Positions 1-12,185 of a stretch of 64,000 bases of DNA are shown here, one piece after another. The notes under the pieces are model-generated. The model did not search any database. It saw only the letters and a program-made list of their open reading frames with translations, and was not told the origin of the DNA. Positions within the stretch are counted from its first letter, which is position 1, and each line of letters begins with the position of its first letter. The stretch is taken from positions 74,228,401-74,292,400 of the forward strand of contig CM049315.1 of assembly GCA_026874595.1 (NCBI GenBank), in the 5' to 3' direction. Position numbers and translations under genes: made by a program. The stretch comes from Sipunculus nudus. Lineage: Eukaryota > Annelida > Sipuncula > Golfingiida > Sipunculidae.

Positions 1-1726
1 CGTTCTGGAGAAATCTGCAAGATCTCGGCCCTCATTAGGAGATCCACTCACTCACACAACATTTTTGTAAACAAACCAACACCAAACGAACCTAAAGCCG
101 CCACAGACCGCAGTCACACCTTGTTTACTATCCTCTGGTCACCAGGGGGTCGGGTTTCTGACTATAAACCGCCTGGAGCGGCCCGGACAGAACTTGAAGC
201 ATATAATCTACATGGCAAATATCTAGAGAAATACTCAAGAACAGACCATGAAACTACTCCAAATATTGACCACTGCCCCGGGACGATTAGACGGAGAGTG
301 ACGGGGCCGCCTTGAAAGACTGCTCACTTCGAGTGGGCAGAAAACCCACAGCGCAGTAATAATACTCCGATTTTCCCTGGCAACAGTATATATATATATA
401 TATATTGGACAGTTATATGAGAGACACGACCAATAACCTAGTGTGGCTAAATGGATAATCTGACTGGTGGAATAAGATCGTTTGTGCAGGTATAGTTATT
501 AAGTCTTCTCACGCGGATTCAGTTACGGGACAAATCGTTGGACCGCTCATGACTACCAGTATTATTATCTGATAAGCGTCTCTACATGGGCAAGCGATAA
601 ACGAACAATTGTTATCAATTTATCTAACCGTGATTAGGCTATCTAGTTGTCTGACTATGATTTTCCCTTTATCTGGATCATGAGACACTTTATTGACAAA
701 TAAATACTAGTGGTGGACATTAGAACGGACGTACTGTGAGGCAACGAGAACCCAAATAACACAAGGTAAAAACATTTTGATACTGCCATAAGCCCTCAAA
801 ACCCGATTATACCATACAGCGGACTGGCGTCTGGTTAATGGAATGAGTCCATGCACTGAACACGTAAACCCCTGTGGAGGTGGTTATAGAAACAAAGAAA
901 TAGGGTACAACAGTATACACGTAATGAATACACAATGGCGATTATAGGTATTAGGCTTTGAGGATATGGTATAACCCTGGATATACGGCGACAAGGAAAG
1001 TTTGGAATCCAGTTGTAGGACTCCCCAAGTCCACTTAAGGCCTTTCTTTGATTAATACATCATTATGAACTGGTCATGTACACGCAGCAGGCATTTACAA
1101 ATTAACACACTGCATCGGATTTGATTGGTCGAGTAGGGGCATTAAGACTTTCCACGAAGCTTAAGACATTGCATTAGGAGGCCGTTGTACCAGACACGGA
1201 GAGTAAACTTTACATAGCGACCGAGAAGGAGTTTATTTTAAGGTGTATTTCAGCGTGCAGTTTGCCGTGATTAGCACGTACTCGTGTGCAATTGTACTAA
1301 AGTAACTGTAAATATTACTCCTCACCAGCAGGATACATATTGACATTTACGCGAAAGGAAGATTTTAGTGACCAGTTGAGAAAGGATATTTAGAGGAGAT
1401 CATTGATCACTCCGGGGGACAGATTAAGATCACCTTGAGGATCGATCATAAGACATGTACAGAGGTGATAACTCATGATCTGTCGTGGAGATAGACTGAA
1501 TGCGGAAACTGTGAAGGTAAACTGTGGTCAGTTTTACTAGTACTTATTTCAATGCTGTGACGAGTGAACCTTTGAGTAAAAGGTCGCGTGACCAAATCAA
1601 GATTTTAGATGAGTGGGCTTTCGTGATAACAGGACCAACGTGAAGACTGAAGATCCGGGAGTCCAGTACCCGCGTAGATACAGGATTCAGTCTTTTCCTG
1701 CATTTGGCAGGCTTCGGGTTTTAAAA
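1..1726. other. gene-free upstream region
   Basis: No convincing coding region is seen on either strand. The only notable structure is a short TA microsatellite at about 387-405. The stretch leads into the ankyrin gene and may hold its promoter or 5' untranslated exon, but no core promoter element could be assigned. Confidence 0.5.
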
Positions 1727-2776
1727 ATGGCACAGGGACTTCACCAAGCTGTTATGCTGGGCAGACTCCGGCATGTTAAATTCTTGATTGATTCTGGTGT
1801 GAACGTAAATAAGAGAATTATGGACGGACAGACGCCGCTAATTACAGCACTGAGGATAGCTTGCCCTTCAAAGCGTTTCCGGATATTTAAATACCTTGTA
1901 TCCCGTGGGTCTGACTGCTGCGCCGTAGACAGCGTCGGCAGAGACGTTCTTTCATGGGCTTGCCTTCTCCGACGTGAAAACGAAGTGAGGATCATTTTGT
2001 CATGTACCATGGGAGATTTAAACTTTTGCCACCAGGATCAAAACGGCAGAACTGCTTTGCACTACGCGGCTATAAGCGGAAACAGTAACATTGTTTGTAT
2101 GCTCGTTCAAGTCATGCGTAAATACGCAATCTCGGTTGACATTACGGATAACTGGGGTATGACGCCCTACATGCACGCTTCGGGACTAGGTTTTACGGAA
2201 ATAGCATATATTCTTGTCGAAGAGGGGCGAGCCAATCCCTCAGTCTTTGACACCGAAACGATTGCGTTGATAAACGGCAAGAAAAGTGCTCCAAATAACA
2301 ACAAAAGCGCCAAAGCCAACCATAGCAAGAACAGATTGATTACTAGAAGATTAAGCTTAGAAGAGAGTACTTTATCAGTGACGTCACAAATGTTGTCAAA
2401 GGGCACGGTGGATGTGTTTCCAATCGAAGCAAAGTACGGGTTTATGGGCAGTTACACTATACCGAGCGCTGACGCTGCACAGTCACATGGTCTCCAGCCT
2501 TCCCATCCGCCAGTGCGCACGATCCGGCGGGAGTTATCCGGGCTTCTGGATTTGTATTCCCAGCAGCTGTCTGCCGGATACCGAAGAAAAGCGTCGCCAA
2601 AAGCAGCCCCGCCACCCAAACCGCGGTGTCCGTCGGCGTCAGAGACTGGGGTGCGAACATCGGCACTGGCTCTCATGTTTGCTGCTAAAATGAAGAAAGC
2701 CAGGGCTGGTAGAATGTTCGGAAACAAAACCACCGGAAGTTCGTTTCCTCCTGTAACATTGAGTAAAGGGGAGTGA
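1727..2776 (+). CDS. single-exon ankyrin-repeat protein, ANKRD34-like layout
   Basis: The start chosen is the ATG at 1727, which has a good Kozak context (A at -3, G at +4). The frame is open for 38 more codons upstream, but only from a GTG, so that extension is probably untranslated. The 349-residue protein begins MAQGLHQAVMLGRLRHVKFL. It carries about five ankyrin repeats at residues 4-32, 33-66, 70-102, 106-139 and 143-174, with cores such as GQTPLI, NGRTALHYAA and WGMTPYMHASGLG. Residues 175-349 are low-complexity, rich in Ser, Lys and Pro, and probably disordered. Ankyrin repeats bind proteins, and no catalytic domain is visible, so a scaffold role is inferred. The intronless form and an N-terminal repeat starting LxxAVxxGRLR resemble vertebrate ANKRD34 proteins, but orthology is not shown. 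A polyadenylation signal follows at 2895. Confidence 0.85.
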   Translation: MAQGLHQAVMLGRLRHVKFLIDSGVNVNKRIMDGQTPLITALRIACPSKRFRIFKYLVSRGSDCCAVDSVGRDVLSWACLLRRENEVRIILSCTMGDLNFCHQDQNGRTALHYAAISGNSNIVCMLVQVMRKYAISVDITDNWGMTPYMHASGLGFTEIAYILVEEGRANPSVFDTETIALINGKKSAPNNNKSAKANHSKNRLITRRLSLEESTLSVTSQMLSKGTVDVFPIEAKYGFMGSYTIPSADAAQSHGLQPSHPPVRTIRRELSGLLDLYSQQLSAGYRRKASPKAAPPPKPRCPSASETGVRTSALALMFAAKMKKARAGRMFGNKTTGSSFPPVTLSKGE

Positions 2777-2894
2777 GGAGTTGATGCAGATGCAATTTCT
2801 GTTACACTGCTTAATACTAAAGAACGGAGCGTGGTCCATTTTGAAGGGAGTGGGTGTGGATGTTTAAGGTAAACTCCGGCAAAGAAATCATTAA

Positions 2895-2900
2895 AATAAA
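2895..2900 (+). promoter_or_regulatory. polyadenylation signal AATAAA
   Basis: A canonical AATAAA lies about 120 bp after the stop codon of the ankyrin-repeat gene, a sensible distance for its 3' end. AT-rich DNA makes chance occurrences common. Confidence 0.5.
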
Positions 2901-5900
2901 ATCAGATTAAAGTTAATTTAATTTAAATTATACTATATACAGTTTATATAATTTTTAACCTCGCGTCTTTTTCTCTTCAATGCTTTATTTATAAATGAAA
3001 TGTCCAGCATTCATATTCATAGTGCATAAATTATAGAACCCAGTGACAGCAGGTTTCTTGATAGTAGGTTAATATTAAGCTGCATGACAACAACCCAACC
3101 TTTGTTATATTTTTTTTGCCTAAAAATGAAATTAAAAATAAAACTATAAATCTAATTTTAAGCGTTTGGCAGAGATTATGCCTTAAAGTGATTAAAATTA
3201 TACAATTAAACACATTTCCGTTATGTTATTAACATAAAAGAAAAGGCGTGGGATGGGCATGAGATTACGGACCCAGTGACACTTTCTTCTATCGTAATCT
3301 ACCTATTAATGCAAAGGACGTATAAGTCACTCGAGCCCGGATGACTCTTTCACAGATTGTGAATTTCGTATTTCGTATTTTTCGGGATTTATAAAAAAAT
3401 AAGAACTGAAACGCATATTGCAGATCATAATTAGTATGTCTCCACGTATTGGAGAATTTATTTTAGGTAGTGCTGCTTTTTTTTTTTGACATTGCACAAG
3501 TATGATCGTTCCTCTGAGTGGTTTTCAATGTAGAGTACATTTCATTAAATGTGTGAAATAGAGTTAACATTGTGTGTTAACTGATTTTAGTTTTTTTTTT
3601 TTTATATCTAAGAACCAAATCTCTGTTTTAATTATTTCTTCTTTTTTTTTAATGTGATCGTTGGAAATTGCCAGATTAGCTATTTGTCACTTCCATGCAT
3701 GTGATAAAAAAAGAAATGAACTGTAGTAAAACTTATTATATTATATCATTGTACGAATTACATATAACAAAAGGTAAATTTTGATTAATAAATATATGTT
3801 CTAAATAAATCCAACTTTTTTATTCTAATAAATTATGATTATGGCGGATGCTACTGAGCTTGCGGAGTGATTCGATCCCATATAGGAACACTGAAACTTC
3901 TCATTTAAATTTGTATCTGGGTGACATGTATCTTTTTTTGGAGCTGCATGTAGAAAGCTTGACCCGGACTGGTAGCTACATTCACTTCACTCGTTCCATA
4001 GGTGTGTGGAGGATTTATCGGGGAGGGGGGGGGGGGTCAATGTGAGAAAGTGGAAAATAGAATATACCCCCCCCCTCCCCTCCCCCATTTTGGCAAGGGG
4101 TAATGAAAAAAAAATGTTATCACCCCCTGCTATCCAGAGAATAAGATTTTTATCAAGTCTATTGGGCTTTTACACCCGTGCCCGTTCTGGCTCATCAAGC
4201 CGGAGCTTATCCCGGTTTCTGTAGCTTGAAGCGACTTGGGACTTAAACTCCTCCAGGATGGGACGCTAGTCATCAAATGCATAGTCACTTATGCATGAAT
4301 GAACCTGGGAAAATGGGCCAAATAAGTAAATGCAATCACATGATGGTCCCTTGCATTCCTTAGAATGCAGATTTCTAGTTTTGTTCTCTATTCCTTAAGA
4401 ATTATAATCCACATATAAGACAGCACAGCCTTTATGAAAGACAGTTATATTGAAGTGATGATATAGGGGAAAAGCAGAAAATAAATTGTATTCAGCTAAG
4501 CCTGTTGGCCTTAGCCCAAGTTGAATTAAACATTTGTTTTATTCTGGGACTAATATCAAAACATTGGCTGCAATTAAGTGCGCGTGGCACTTTCCACTTA
4601 AGCTTATACTCGGACCTGAATTCTGAGAAAGCAAACCCCATAACCCGATGTCTTATATTATATCTTTGTTATAATGGCCACCCCTGAATGAGAAATTGCT
4701 TTATGAGACTTTGTATGTTAACTTATCTAATCCATGCCAAAATTGAAGGGCTTTAGAAATGTTACTAGTATACAAGAGATATCAATGGTATACCATCCAA
4801 CCAATATATATAGGCCTTCACAATTCTGCCGACTCGAGGGTGTATATTGGGTGCTGTCAGGTATATAAATAAAGTCGATATTTGATACACCCCCAGTATT
4901 AAGCCAATTAACCATGCCGTGATTTTGTCGGCTGGGACATGTCATATAGAACTACTGGCTCGTGAAATCACCCTTTACATATTAAGTGTTGTGACCCGTC
5001 CCACGCCGGTTACGTTCATTTCCCTTGGTACTGATCCCGGGTCCGTACGTGACCCGTTCCTGCTGGGGTGAGTTCCGTGTCAACTGTCTGTAGTAAAAGT
5101 TGGCTTGGCAAAACATGTACTCGAACTTATACAATCCCTTCAATAGCGGTCATGTACTCTGTGTTTACTTGTTCATTACAGTGGGGAGTGGACAGAATAC
5201 ATTTATCTCTTTGTGTCTGCGAGGGATAACGTATATATGTATATAGGTCATTTAATTCAGTCTCACCTGAAAGGGGCGTCAGTATATGGGAGGGATGGGG
5301 TATATACCCTCATATTTTAGCAAGGGGGCGATGGTCAATGGAATCCCCAACCCCACCCCGATATTCAATAATAATATTAACACATTGGAAATGAAATAAA
5401 TTAATAATTTGAATTATAGGCCCTCCGGAACCAGGTCCCATGGTCGCTATATACCAGTAAGTATACCACTAAAATATCCATTTTCCTGCGCGGGTCTCAT
5501 ACCGCACACCTCGGAGCAAGAAAATGGATTATGATAATATAACCAGAGCGTAATATTTCTTTTCCGCATACCGCCTAGTGAACTTCGTTTACAGGTCAAG
5601 CAAACGTATTCCGAATCTCATTATAATATCGTATAACATAATTGCCTATAAAAAAATATTAATATAGATTTTACATCAAATGAGCCCAATCCTGAAGGAA
5701 AACAATTTTTCTATCTATTTTTCCACTGAAAGCATAAGTTTTGTGATTTGTTCAAAAAACTATTGGCACATCTATGAGCACTGTCAACTCGGCAGTGACG
5801 TCTCACACTGGGAAATCCCCTGTGACTAAAAATTCTAGATCTCAGTAAATGCACAGTATTTCTGCCTTTGTCAGTCCAAAATTTTCAGCAGAGAATAAAA

Positions 5901-6164
5901 ACAACATGCATTACTAGATCTGAGTTGTTGATAAAATTCAGTCCATGATGTCACATGTGTACGAGCCGATCAAATCAGGGCAAAGTCTGGGATCTGGATG
6001 AAATCCTCCCATCACACAACAAACGCATATGGAATAGGTTTACTTAATCTTGAAGGGAATGAGGCTTACTACTTTGAGTAGATCAAGATTTATTATTTTA
6101 ATGCATAACCTCAGTTACTATACCAAAATTTGTCTGCTTGTGTATTTCCTCATCAGGGAACAAC

Positions 6165-6168
<4 letters not shown>
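2901..6168. other. AT-rich gene-free stretch
   Basis: No supported gene. It contains T-homopolymers near 3478 and 3592, a poly-G tract near 4023-4036, a poly-C tract near 4067-4087 and one copy of a dispersed repeat at 4284-4377. Short ORFs here have no recognisable domains. Confidence 0.5.
4284..4377 (+). repeat. dispersed repeat, copy 1 (pair with 24806-24940)
   Basis: Shares long matching blocks with 24806-24940, including CTTATGCATGAATGAACC, AATGGGCCAAATAAGT and a CTTAGAATGCAGATTT block at the right end. Copy 2 has about 40 bp more in the middle. The two lie 20 kb apart in unrelated surroundings, so this is a dispersed element of unknown class. Confidence 0.65.

Positions 6169-6216
<48 letters not shown>
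6169..6216 (+). repeat. (CT)n microsatellite
   Basis: About 24 CT units. It directly abuts the left end of a foldback element, and a shorter CT tract (6595-6608) lies just after the element's right end. The two tracts are direct repeats, as expected if the element inserted into a CT microsatellite. Confidence 0.9.
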
Positions 6217-6222
<6 letters not shown>

Positions 6223-6594
6223 CTCCAACAGACGCCAGGTGCCGCTACCGCTCTGCACCAGTACGCCATTTTTTTCAAGAATCTTAAAAAACGGAAGTGC
6301 CGTTTGGTATGCGCAAGGAACCCCCCCCCCCCCCCCCCCCCCGCCATCCGGAGGTGAATCCAGAATGGATTTCGTCCTTGCACAGACCCGGCAGACCCCA
6401 ATAAAGACAAGAAAACAATATTGTTGCTTGTGTGGCAAAAATAATCCACTTTTGCTGGTCTATTGCAAGGGTGGGATAATAGGGGGATTCCTTGCGCATG
6501 CCAAACAATACTTCCGTTCTTGAAATAAATGGCGTCCAATAACAGACGTACTGGTGCAGAGCGGTAGCGGCACCTGGCGTCTGCTGGAGAGACT
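6217..6594. mobile_element. foldback/MITE-like element with long inverted arms
   Basis: The left arm (from 6217) and right arm (to 6594) are inverted copies. For example CAGACGCCAGGTGCCGCTAC on the left is matched by GTAGCGGCACCTGGCGTCTG on the right. Similarity continues inward past 100 bp through CGCCATTT, CGGAAGT and ATGCGCAAGGAA blocks. A poly-C tract (about 6320-6342) sits in the left arm. No transposase is encoded, so it would be non-autonomous. ORFs across it are shadows of the CT repeat and arms. Confidence 0.75.
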
Positions 6595-6608
6595 ATCTCT
6601 CTCTCTCT

Positions 6609-7573
6609 GAGAATATACAGTTTCGTTTCCACATTTGTTCCGTAGTGAGTGTCAAAACGAGGAAAATTATATATAGACATATATAAAAAGGTACCATATG
6701 ATATCTTGATTATGTGAAACATTACTTTTTTTTTCAAAATTGCTTTAATTAAGTTTCTCCTCATTAACGCTATACCGACTATGGGATTTTCCTTCTGGTC
6801 AGTAATCTATAGACTAATTCATGGAGTGTTTACCTCATGGAAAAATCTCGAGCAATGGCGAAGTGGATTATTGGAAGGAAACAAGACCCAGATATCACGA
6901 TTCGTGATATGAATGCCCAACAGTCCAGTACGACAAATTCTCTGTTTATGGACTGCACAAAATCGAACTCACAAGTGTACGAATCTCATTATCTGCTGGT
7001 TAGGGATTGTGTGCTTCAAAATCTGCAGTCTCCAGTGCACGAGGACTTCTACATACAGTGTTGTCGTAGGTATAAATGTAGTGAAGAGGGTAATATAGTC
7101 CATTCCAGTTGGTTGGGTAAGAATTATTTAAAGGAAAATTTCATAAACATGGGAGTTTTTGTGGTGTATATAGGCACTTCACGGAATATTTTTTTGTAAA
7201 CATACACGTGCAATGTACACAGGAAGGGATTCCTTGAAATGTAACCAATTTTGATTTTAAAATTTGACAGTTGAGACAAGTAGGCCCGGCTGTTCCGAAC
7301 TGCCTATATCAGGAAGAGATTTGTTTTGAGTAGAAACCACCTCTGGCGAAAGTGTGATTCTCTGGTCATAGCTTTTTTAATTTGATTGACTACATGAAAG
7401 CGTGATGTCATTGACTATATTTTGAAATGACTAAAATATTGTAACATGTTTCTTTTATCTTTGTGCTGTCGATAGCAGACAAAATTTCTTTTCCAGAGGT
7501 CAAAAAATCATTTCACACAAGGTTTCCTTGTGTCTTACGATACTGTCATTTTTAACCGCCAAGCGATAACCCT

Positions 7574-7576
<3 letters not shown>
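6609..7576. other. gene-free stretch
   Basis: Contains a 120-codon ORF (6837-7199) without recognisable domains, low-complexity bias or splice context; it is not supported as a gene. Nothing else is seen. Confidence 0.4.

Positions 7577-7632
<56 letters not shown>
7577..7632. repeat. (TA)n microsatellite
   Basis: Uninterrupted alternating TA of about 56 bp. Tyr-Ile repeat ORFs here are artefacts of it. Confidence 0.95.
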
Positions 7633-7633
<1 letters not shown>

Positions 7634-7790
7634 CGTTAGCTTCATTCTAACCACAATCATCGATGATCGGGTCGCATCCCGTGAAACAGACTGTTGTGAA
7701 TTTACAGTGTTGTTTTTCTTCAGAGTTATACCGCTCTGACCTAGTCTGTAGGCCGAAGAGCACTTTACATCGGAGGGTAACACTACCTTC

Positions 7791-7851
<61 letters not shown>
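7791..7851. repeat. (TA)n microsatellite
   Basis: About 60 bp of alternating TA with one CA interruption, 160 bp from the previous tract. Confidence 0.95.
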
Positions 7852-7853
<2 letters not shown>

Positions 7854-8466
7854 AAATAAAAAAAGAAAAATACATTTTTCTACAATTACTTTTACTCCTG
7901 GCTTATAAAAATGTTTTAACAATACCCTTTGTGTTGGATGGGACGTTGAATACGTTTACTCGACCCGATAAGCCAATTATTGAAGTTACGATGTTGACCA
8001 CTAATGTAGTGACATCTGGTGGCATTTACGAACTTCAAGGTATCATCCTTATCATACAGTTTCCTAACTATTCTCGCATATGCAAAACTGGAAGCAACAT
8101 CAAAGCATCAATTTAGCGACGGGTTAGTTTGTATGCGTGTTCTCTATAGGGCCCATTACCATATTAGCCAAATTATTAGTAGTAGCACTAAGCTACCTCC
8201 CGGGATTGAATGTCGCTGAATTCAAATGACTTGAAGGAGTGCGCGATTATTGGCAAATGGCAATGTCTCTAGGTATCTCTATTTTTAAATAAGCTTATTA
8301 CCTAATTAAAGGATATAAAACGTTAGAGCCTACAACTATAGTAATTGGTTACAAACTGAAAAAAATATGGGTTTTCAGGGGCGTCAATGAAGGTGGTGGG
8401 GGTATATATCCAAAATACAATTTTTATTAGCCAGCGGAAGGGAGGTGATAAATGTAACCACTGCCC

Positions 8467-8470
8467 ATAT

Positions 8471-8536
<66 letters not shown>
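8467..8536. repeat. (TA)n microsatellite
   Basis: About 70 bp of alternating TA with one A-rich interruption. Confidence 0.95.
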
Positions 8537-8539
<3 letters not shown>

Positions 8540-9406
8540 CTATAACTGGGTAAATGATTCAATAGTGGGTTTTATTAAGAAAAGGTGCCCTAACCTGCGA
8601 CTGAATCATCCCCCCCCCCCGCCCCACACACACCCTTGTAGATTAATTGACGGCGCTGTTGTTTATCAATCCGACAAGTGTGACATCATGGGCGTGCTGC
8701 AGCATAGTGTCCTTTGGACACAAAGTGGGTTATTTATCCTTTGGTAGGGGTACTTAGGGCGGTTCGATAACCGACAGTGAATTGCAGGTATGTAAAGGAC
8801 AATGCCATTACGTCCAGTGCGTAAAGTCAAACTTATTTGGTAAAAGTTTTCGACCATTAATACATGAAATTGCAGCTACTAATTATGTGGCAGAACTGGC
8901 AAAAAAAACCCTGTCTTAAATCAGTCCAAAAGTTGTTTTAATTTTTAGTCCTCATACAGCATACATTAATTTAGACCTGTACATGTTCTTTTTTATGGTT
9001 TACATGTTTATGAACTTTTCAATTATTTTAACATGATTTCGTAACTTTGAAAAAAATAATCATTTTTATAAATGTCCCTATTCAAAGCACCAACTAAAGT
9101 AACGGTCAGCCACTTTTTACAGGACTTTTACACGACAAGATCACAAAAGTACAACCAGAACTCGTGAAAATTCAAAAATATTTTGCTCACTTTAGAACAT
9201 ATCTAAAATTATATATTGTGTGTATTTAGGGGCGTTGGGTCAAAGGCAAGCCGAATTAATTAAGGTATTATTTACATACAATAAGGTACACTTTGTCTTC
9301 GACACATAATTCCTTCTGATAATAATAAAGATAAATATATAAAGTTAATGGTCTGATGATTATCGAAATATCAAATCATGAAAAGACACCATAAAAAATG
9401 AGTTAA
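8537..9406. other. gene-free stretch left of the LTR retrotransposon
   Basis: AT-rich sequence with a short C tract near 8611 and no supported gene. It ends at the TAAT target-site duplication at 9407-9410. Confidence 0.5.
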
Positions 9407-9410
9407 TAAT

Positions 9411-10203
9411 TCTTACGGAACCTAATATAAACAGATCACATATGCGTGATGAACACAAATTCTGTAACGGAGATAAAAAATAATCAGATTCTGTAACACC
9501 AGGCAGCGGAAATGTCTAGGGGAATGAATAAAGAAGTCAGTAGTTTTTTGTTAACAAATAACTATAATTTATTCATAAAACAACCCTAACAATACAATAC
9601 ACTAAACCAAAACAATTATACAGTAAAACAGCGGTATAACAACAAGTCAATACAATCACATAGAAAAATAATGGTACATTACCTGGATACCAACACCATC
9701 ACAACGATAAGTCCTTTAAATGTAAACTCTCGGAGAATGACAGTCCAATGGAAAGTTCTTGCAACAACCCAGAAAGTAAACTGAAGTCCAAATGTATAAA
9801 ATCCAGGAGAAAGTCTTTGAAACTCTATAATTGCCGCAATCGTCGGATAAGGTCATAGAATCTGACACACGCCTCTGCGTCCGCTGGAATCTTCACTGCT
9901 CTCTGCCCTCTGGTTCTAAAAACAGCCCCTTTATGTACCTTCACACCCAAGCCGGGAATTTTCCACTTCACGAACAGTCTATAAGATCTTGCACAATCAC
10001 AGTAAACACGCGCTTCAGGAATTCTCTAGAAAAACAGCGCCGTTTATCTCTACACCATGGTGTACACGTGACTCACGACCAAGCCAGCAGGACAACAAGA
10101 GTTCAACCGGTACGGATTAAACATAGAATGTAACAAGCGGCCAGGCAAGAGCGCTACAACATGAGTTACGCCCGTGCCACACAATAAAAGAGCACCTGTA
10201 ACA
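9411..10203 (-). repeat. 3' LTR of the retrotransposon
   Basis: Matches 15650-16443 along its full length with scattered substitutions and small indels. On the - strand it starts TGTTACAGGTGC directly after the polypurine tract. Its outer end reads GA instead of the CA seen in the other LTR, a point change. Confidence 0.92.
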
Positions 10204-10214
10204 CTCCCCCTCAT
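10204..10214 (-). other. polypurine tract
   Basis: On the - strand ATGAGGGGGAG lies immediately before the TG that opens the 3' LTR. A G/A-rich run in this position is the plus-strand primer used in reverse transcription, and it fixes the LTR edge at 10203. Confidence 0.8.
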
Positions 10215-10334
10215 GTAAGAAAAAAGAAAGTTTTCACGGAAAACTTTCCTTTTGCGATCTCAATCACTAAAATTTTTACAACATCTCAAAATCATTTTAT
10301 CAACATCATTACATAAACATCCTGTTTACAACAT

Positions 10335-12185
10335 TTAATAAATATCTCGATAAGCAATCTGCAAGTACATTGTTTTTCCCTTTATTGGCATGATATCAAG
10401 ATTGTAATCCTGTAAGAATAAACTCCATGTCAACAATCTTTGATTTTTACACTTCAACTTGTTCATGAACGTGAGGGGATTGTGATCACTGAAGACAATG
10501 ATAGGCCTGACTGATGAATTAATATAAACTTCAAAATGTTGCAACGCCAAAATCAAAGCCAAACATTCTTTTTCAATAGTGGAGTAGTTTTTCTGGTTTG
10601 CATTAAACTTTCTTGAGAAATAACAAATTGGATGATCTATGCCATCATTGCCTTCTTGTAACAACACAGCATCAACAGCAGTATCACTAGCATCCACAGC
10701 TAACGTGAGGGGATTGTGATCACTGAAGACAATGATAGGCCTGACTGATGAAGTAATATAAACTTCAAAATGTTGCAACGCCAAAATCAAAGCCAAACAT
10801 TCTTTTTCAATAGTGGAGTAGTTTTTCTGGTTTGCATTAAACTTTCTTGAGAAATAACAAATTGGATGATGATCTATGCCATCATTGCCTTCTTGTAACA
10901 ACACAGCACCAACAGCAGTATCACTAGCATTCACAGCTAACTTAAAAGTTACAGAAAAGTCTGGAGCTGCTAAAACTGATGAACTTTGCAGAATTGCTTT
11001 CAAATTCTGAAATGCACTTTCACACTGAACATTCCATACAAACTTTTGTTTCTTCTTTAACAAATTAGTCAAAGGTTCAGCTACAGCAGCAAAATTTGGA
11101 CAAAACTTCCTGTAGTATCCAACCATACCAAGAAAACGCATGTTCTCTGGTCTAGGAAATGCAGAAATAGCACTTGTCTTAGCATCAACAGATTTTACCT
11201 GACCCTGCCCCACGACATGACCAAAAAATGTCACCTGTGCATGACAAAACTCAGATTTTACCAAGTTGACGGTCCGACGTGCTTCATTGAGTCTTTCGAA
11301 GAGGCCGCGAAGAACCTGCAGATGCCTATCCCAGGTGTCGCTGTACACGATAAGGTCATCAATATATGCGTCACAGCCCTGAATGTCCTTGACAACCATA
11401 TGGATGAGGCGTTGGAACGTGGCTGGCGAGTTCCTCATGCCAAACGGCATAACTTTATACTAGTACAGCCCTTGCGGCGCCACAAATGCGGACACTTCTT
11501 TCGCTCGTTCCGTCAGCGGAACTCGCCAGAATCCTCTTAGTTAGTCAAACTTTGAGACATATCTGGAGCTACCGACTCTATCATCGATCCTCTGAATCGG
11601 GAACGTGTCAGTCTTGGTAACAGAGTTCAGTTTTCGATAATCTGTGCACATACGGTAACTTCCATCAGGTTTTAGCACAAGAATGCATGGTGAATTCCAG
11701 TTACTGTTACTAGGTTCAATAAGATCATTGTCCAGCAAATATTGAATCTCATCCTGTAGATACCTTTGCTTTTCTGGATTCAGTCTATATAGATGTTGCT
11801 TGACTGCGCTTGCCTCGCCAACATCGACGTCATGGCCCAACATGTTAGTTCGCGTTGGAATGTCACTAAACAAATGTTCATAATTCCGCAGCAGGTTCTT
11901 GAGATCTTGTTGTTCTTGTGCGGTTAGGTGTGACAGTTTGGCATCCAGGTTGTTGAGCACGTCTGAGTTTTTTAATGGTACTGTACCACACTGAATGTCT
12001 ACATCACACTTACAATCATCATCTACTTTAACTGGGTCGGGGTAAGTTTTTACACAATTAACAGCAGTAACATTTTGTACAACATCTGATGTGCTATTTC
12101 TGTCATAATATGGTTTCAACATGTTAACATGGCACAGTTGTTTCTTTTGACGTGTATCTGGTGTCAACAGTATGTAATTCAAATC
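10335..12185 (-). pseudogene. retrotransposon reverse transcriptase-RNase H region (broken)
   Basis: Begins with the end of integrase (the GPY-type module lies just upstream, about 12186-12250) and runs through the reverse transcriptase fingers (about 11541-11760). The palm follows, with PFGMRNSPATFQRL and the catalytic YIDD box, and then RNase H. Two in-frame stop codons (11541-11543 and 11460-11462) interrupt the reverse transcriptase without changing frame. The RNase H part carries an in-frame direct duplication of about 78 codons (10468-10701 and 10702-10938), so it contains two copies of the SDTAV-DAVLLQEGND block. This copy is inactive. Confidence 0.88.
10468..10938 (-). repeat. in-frame tandem duplication inside RNase H
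   Basis: Two adjacent near-identical copies with a 234-bp period; the right copy is 3 bp longer, having one extra GAT. Both keep the reading frame. The block holds an RNase H acidic-residue region and the VFSDHNPLT motif. Confidence 0.9.

Noticed and set aside
1613-1726. Upstream extension of the ankyrin ORF
   Set aside because: It opens only at a GTG; the ATG at 1727 has a strong context and begins directly at the first ankyrin repeat.
6050-6764. Overlapping ORFs of up to 203 codons on both strands
   Set aside because: They are created by the CT microsatellite, poly-C tract and inverted arms of the foldback element.
6837-7199. 120-codon ORF starting at an ATG
   Set aside because: No recognisable motif, no supporting start or 3' signal, and one of several random ORFs in AT-rich DNA.
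7530-7922. ORFs on both strands rich in Tyr-Ile repeats (also near 8323-8747, 20758-20997 and 29413-29636)
   Set aside because: They are translations of (TA)n microsatellites and their edges; the flanking residues show no domain.
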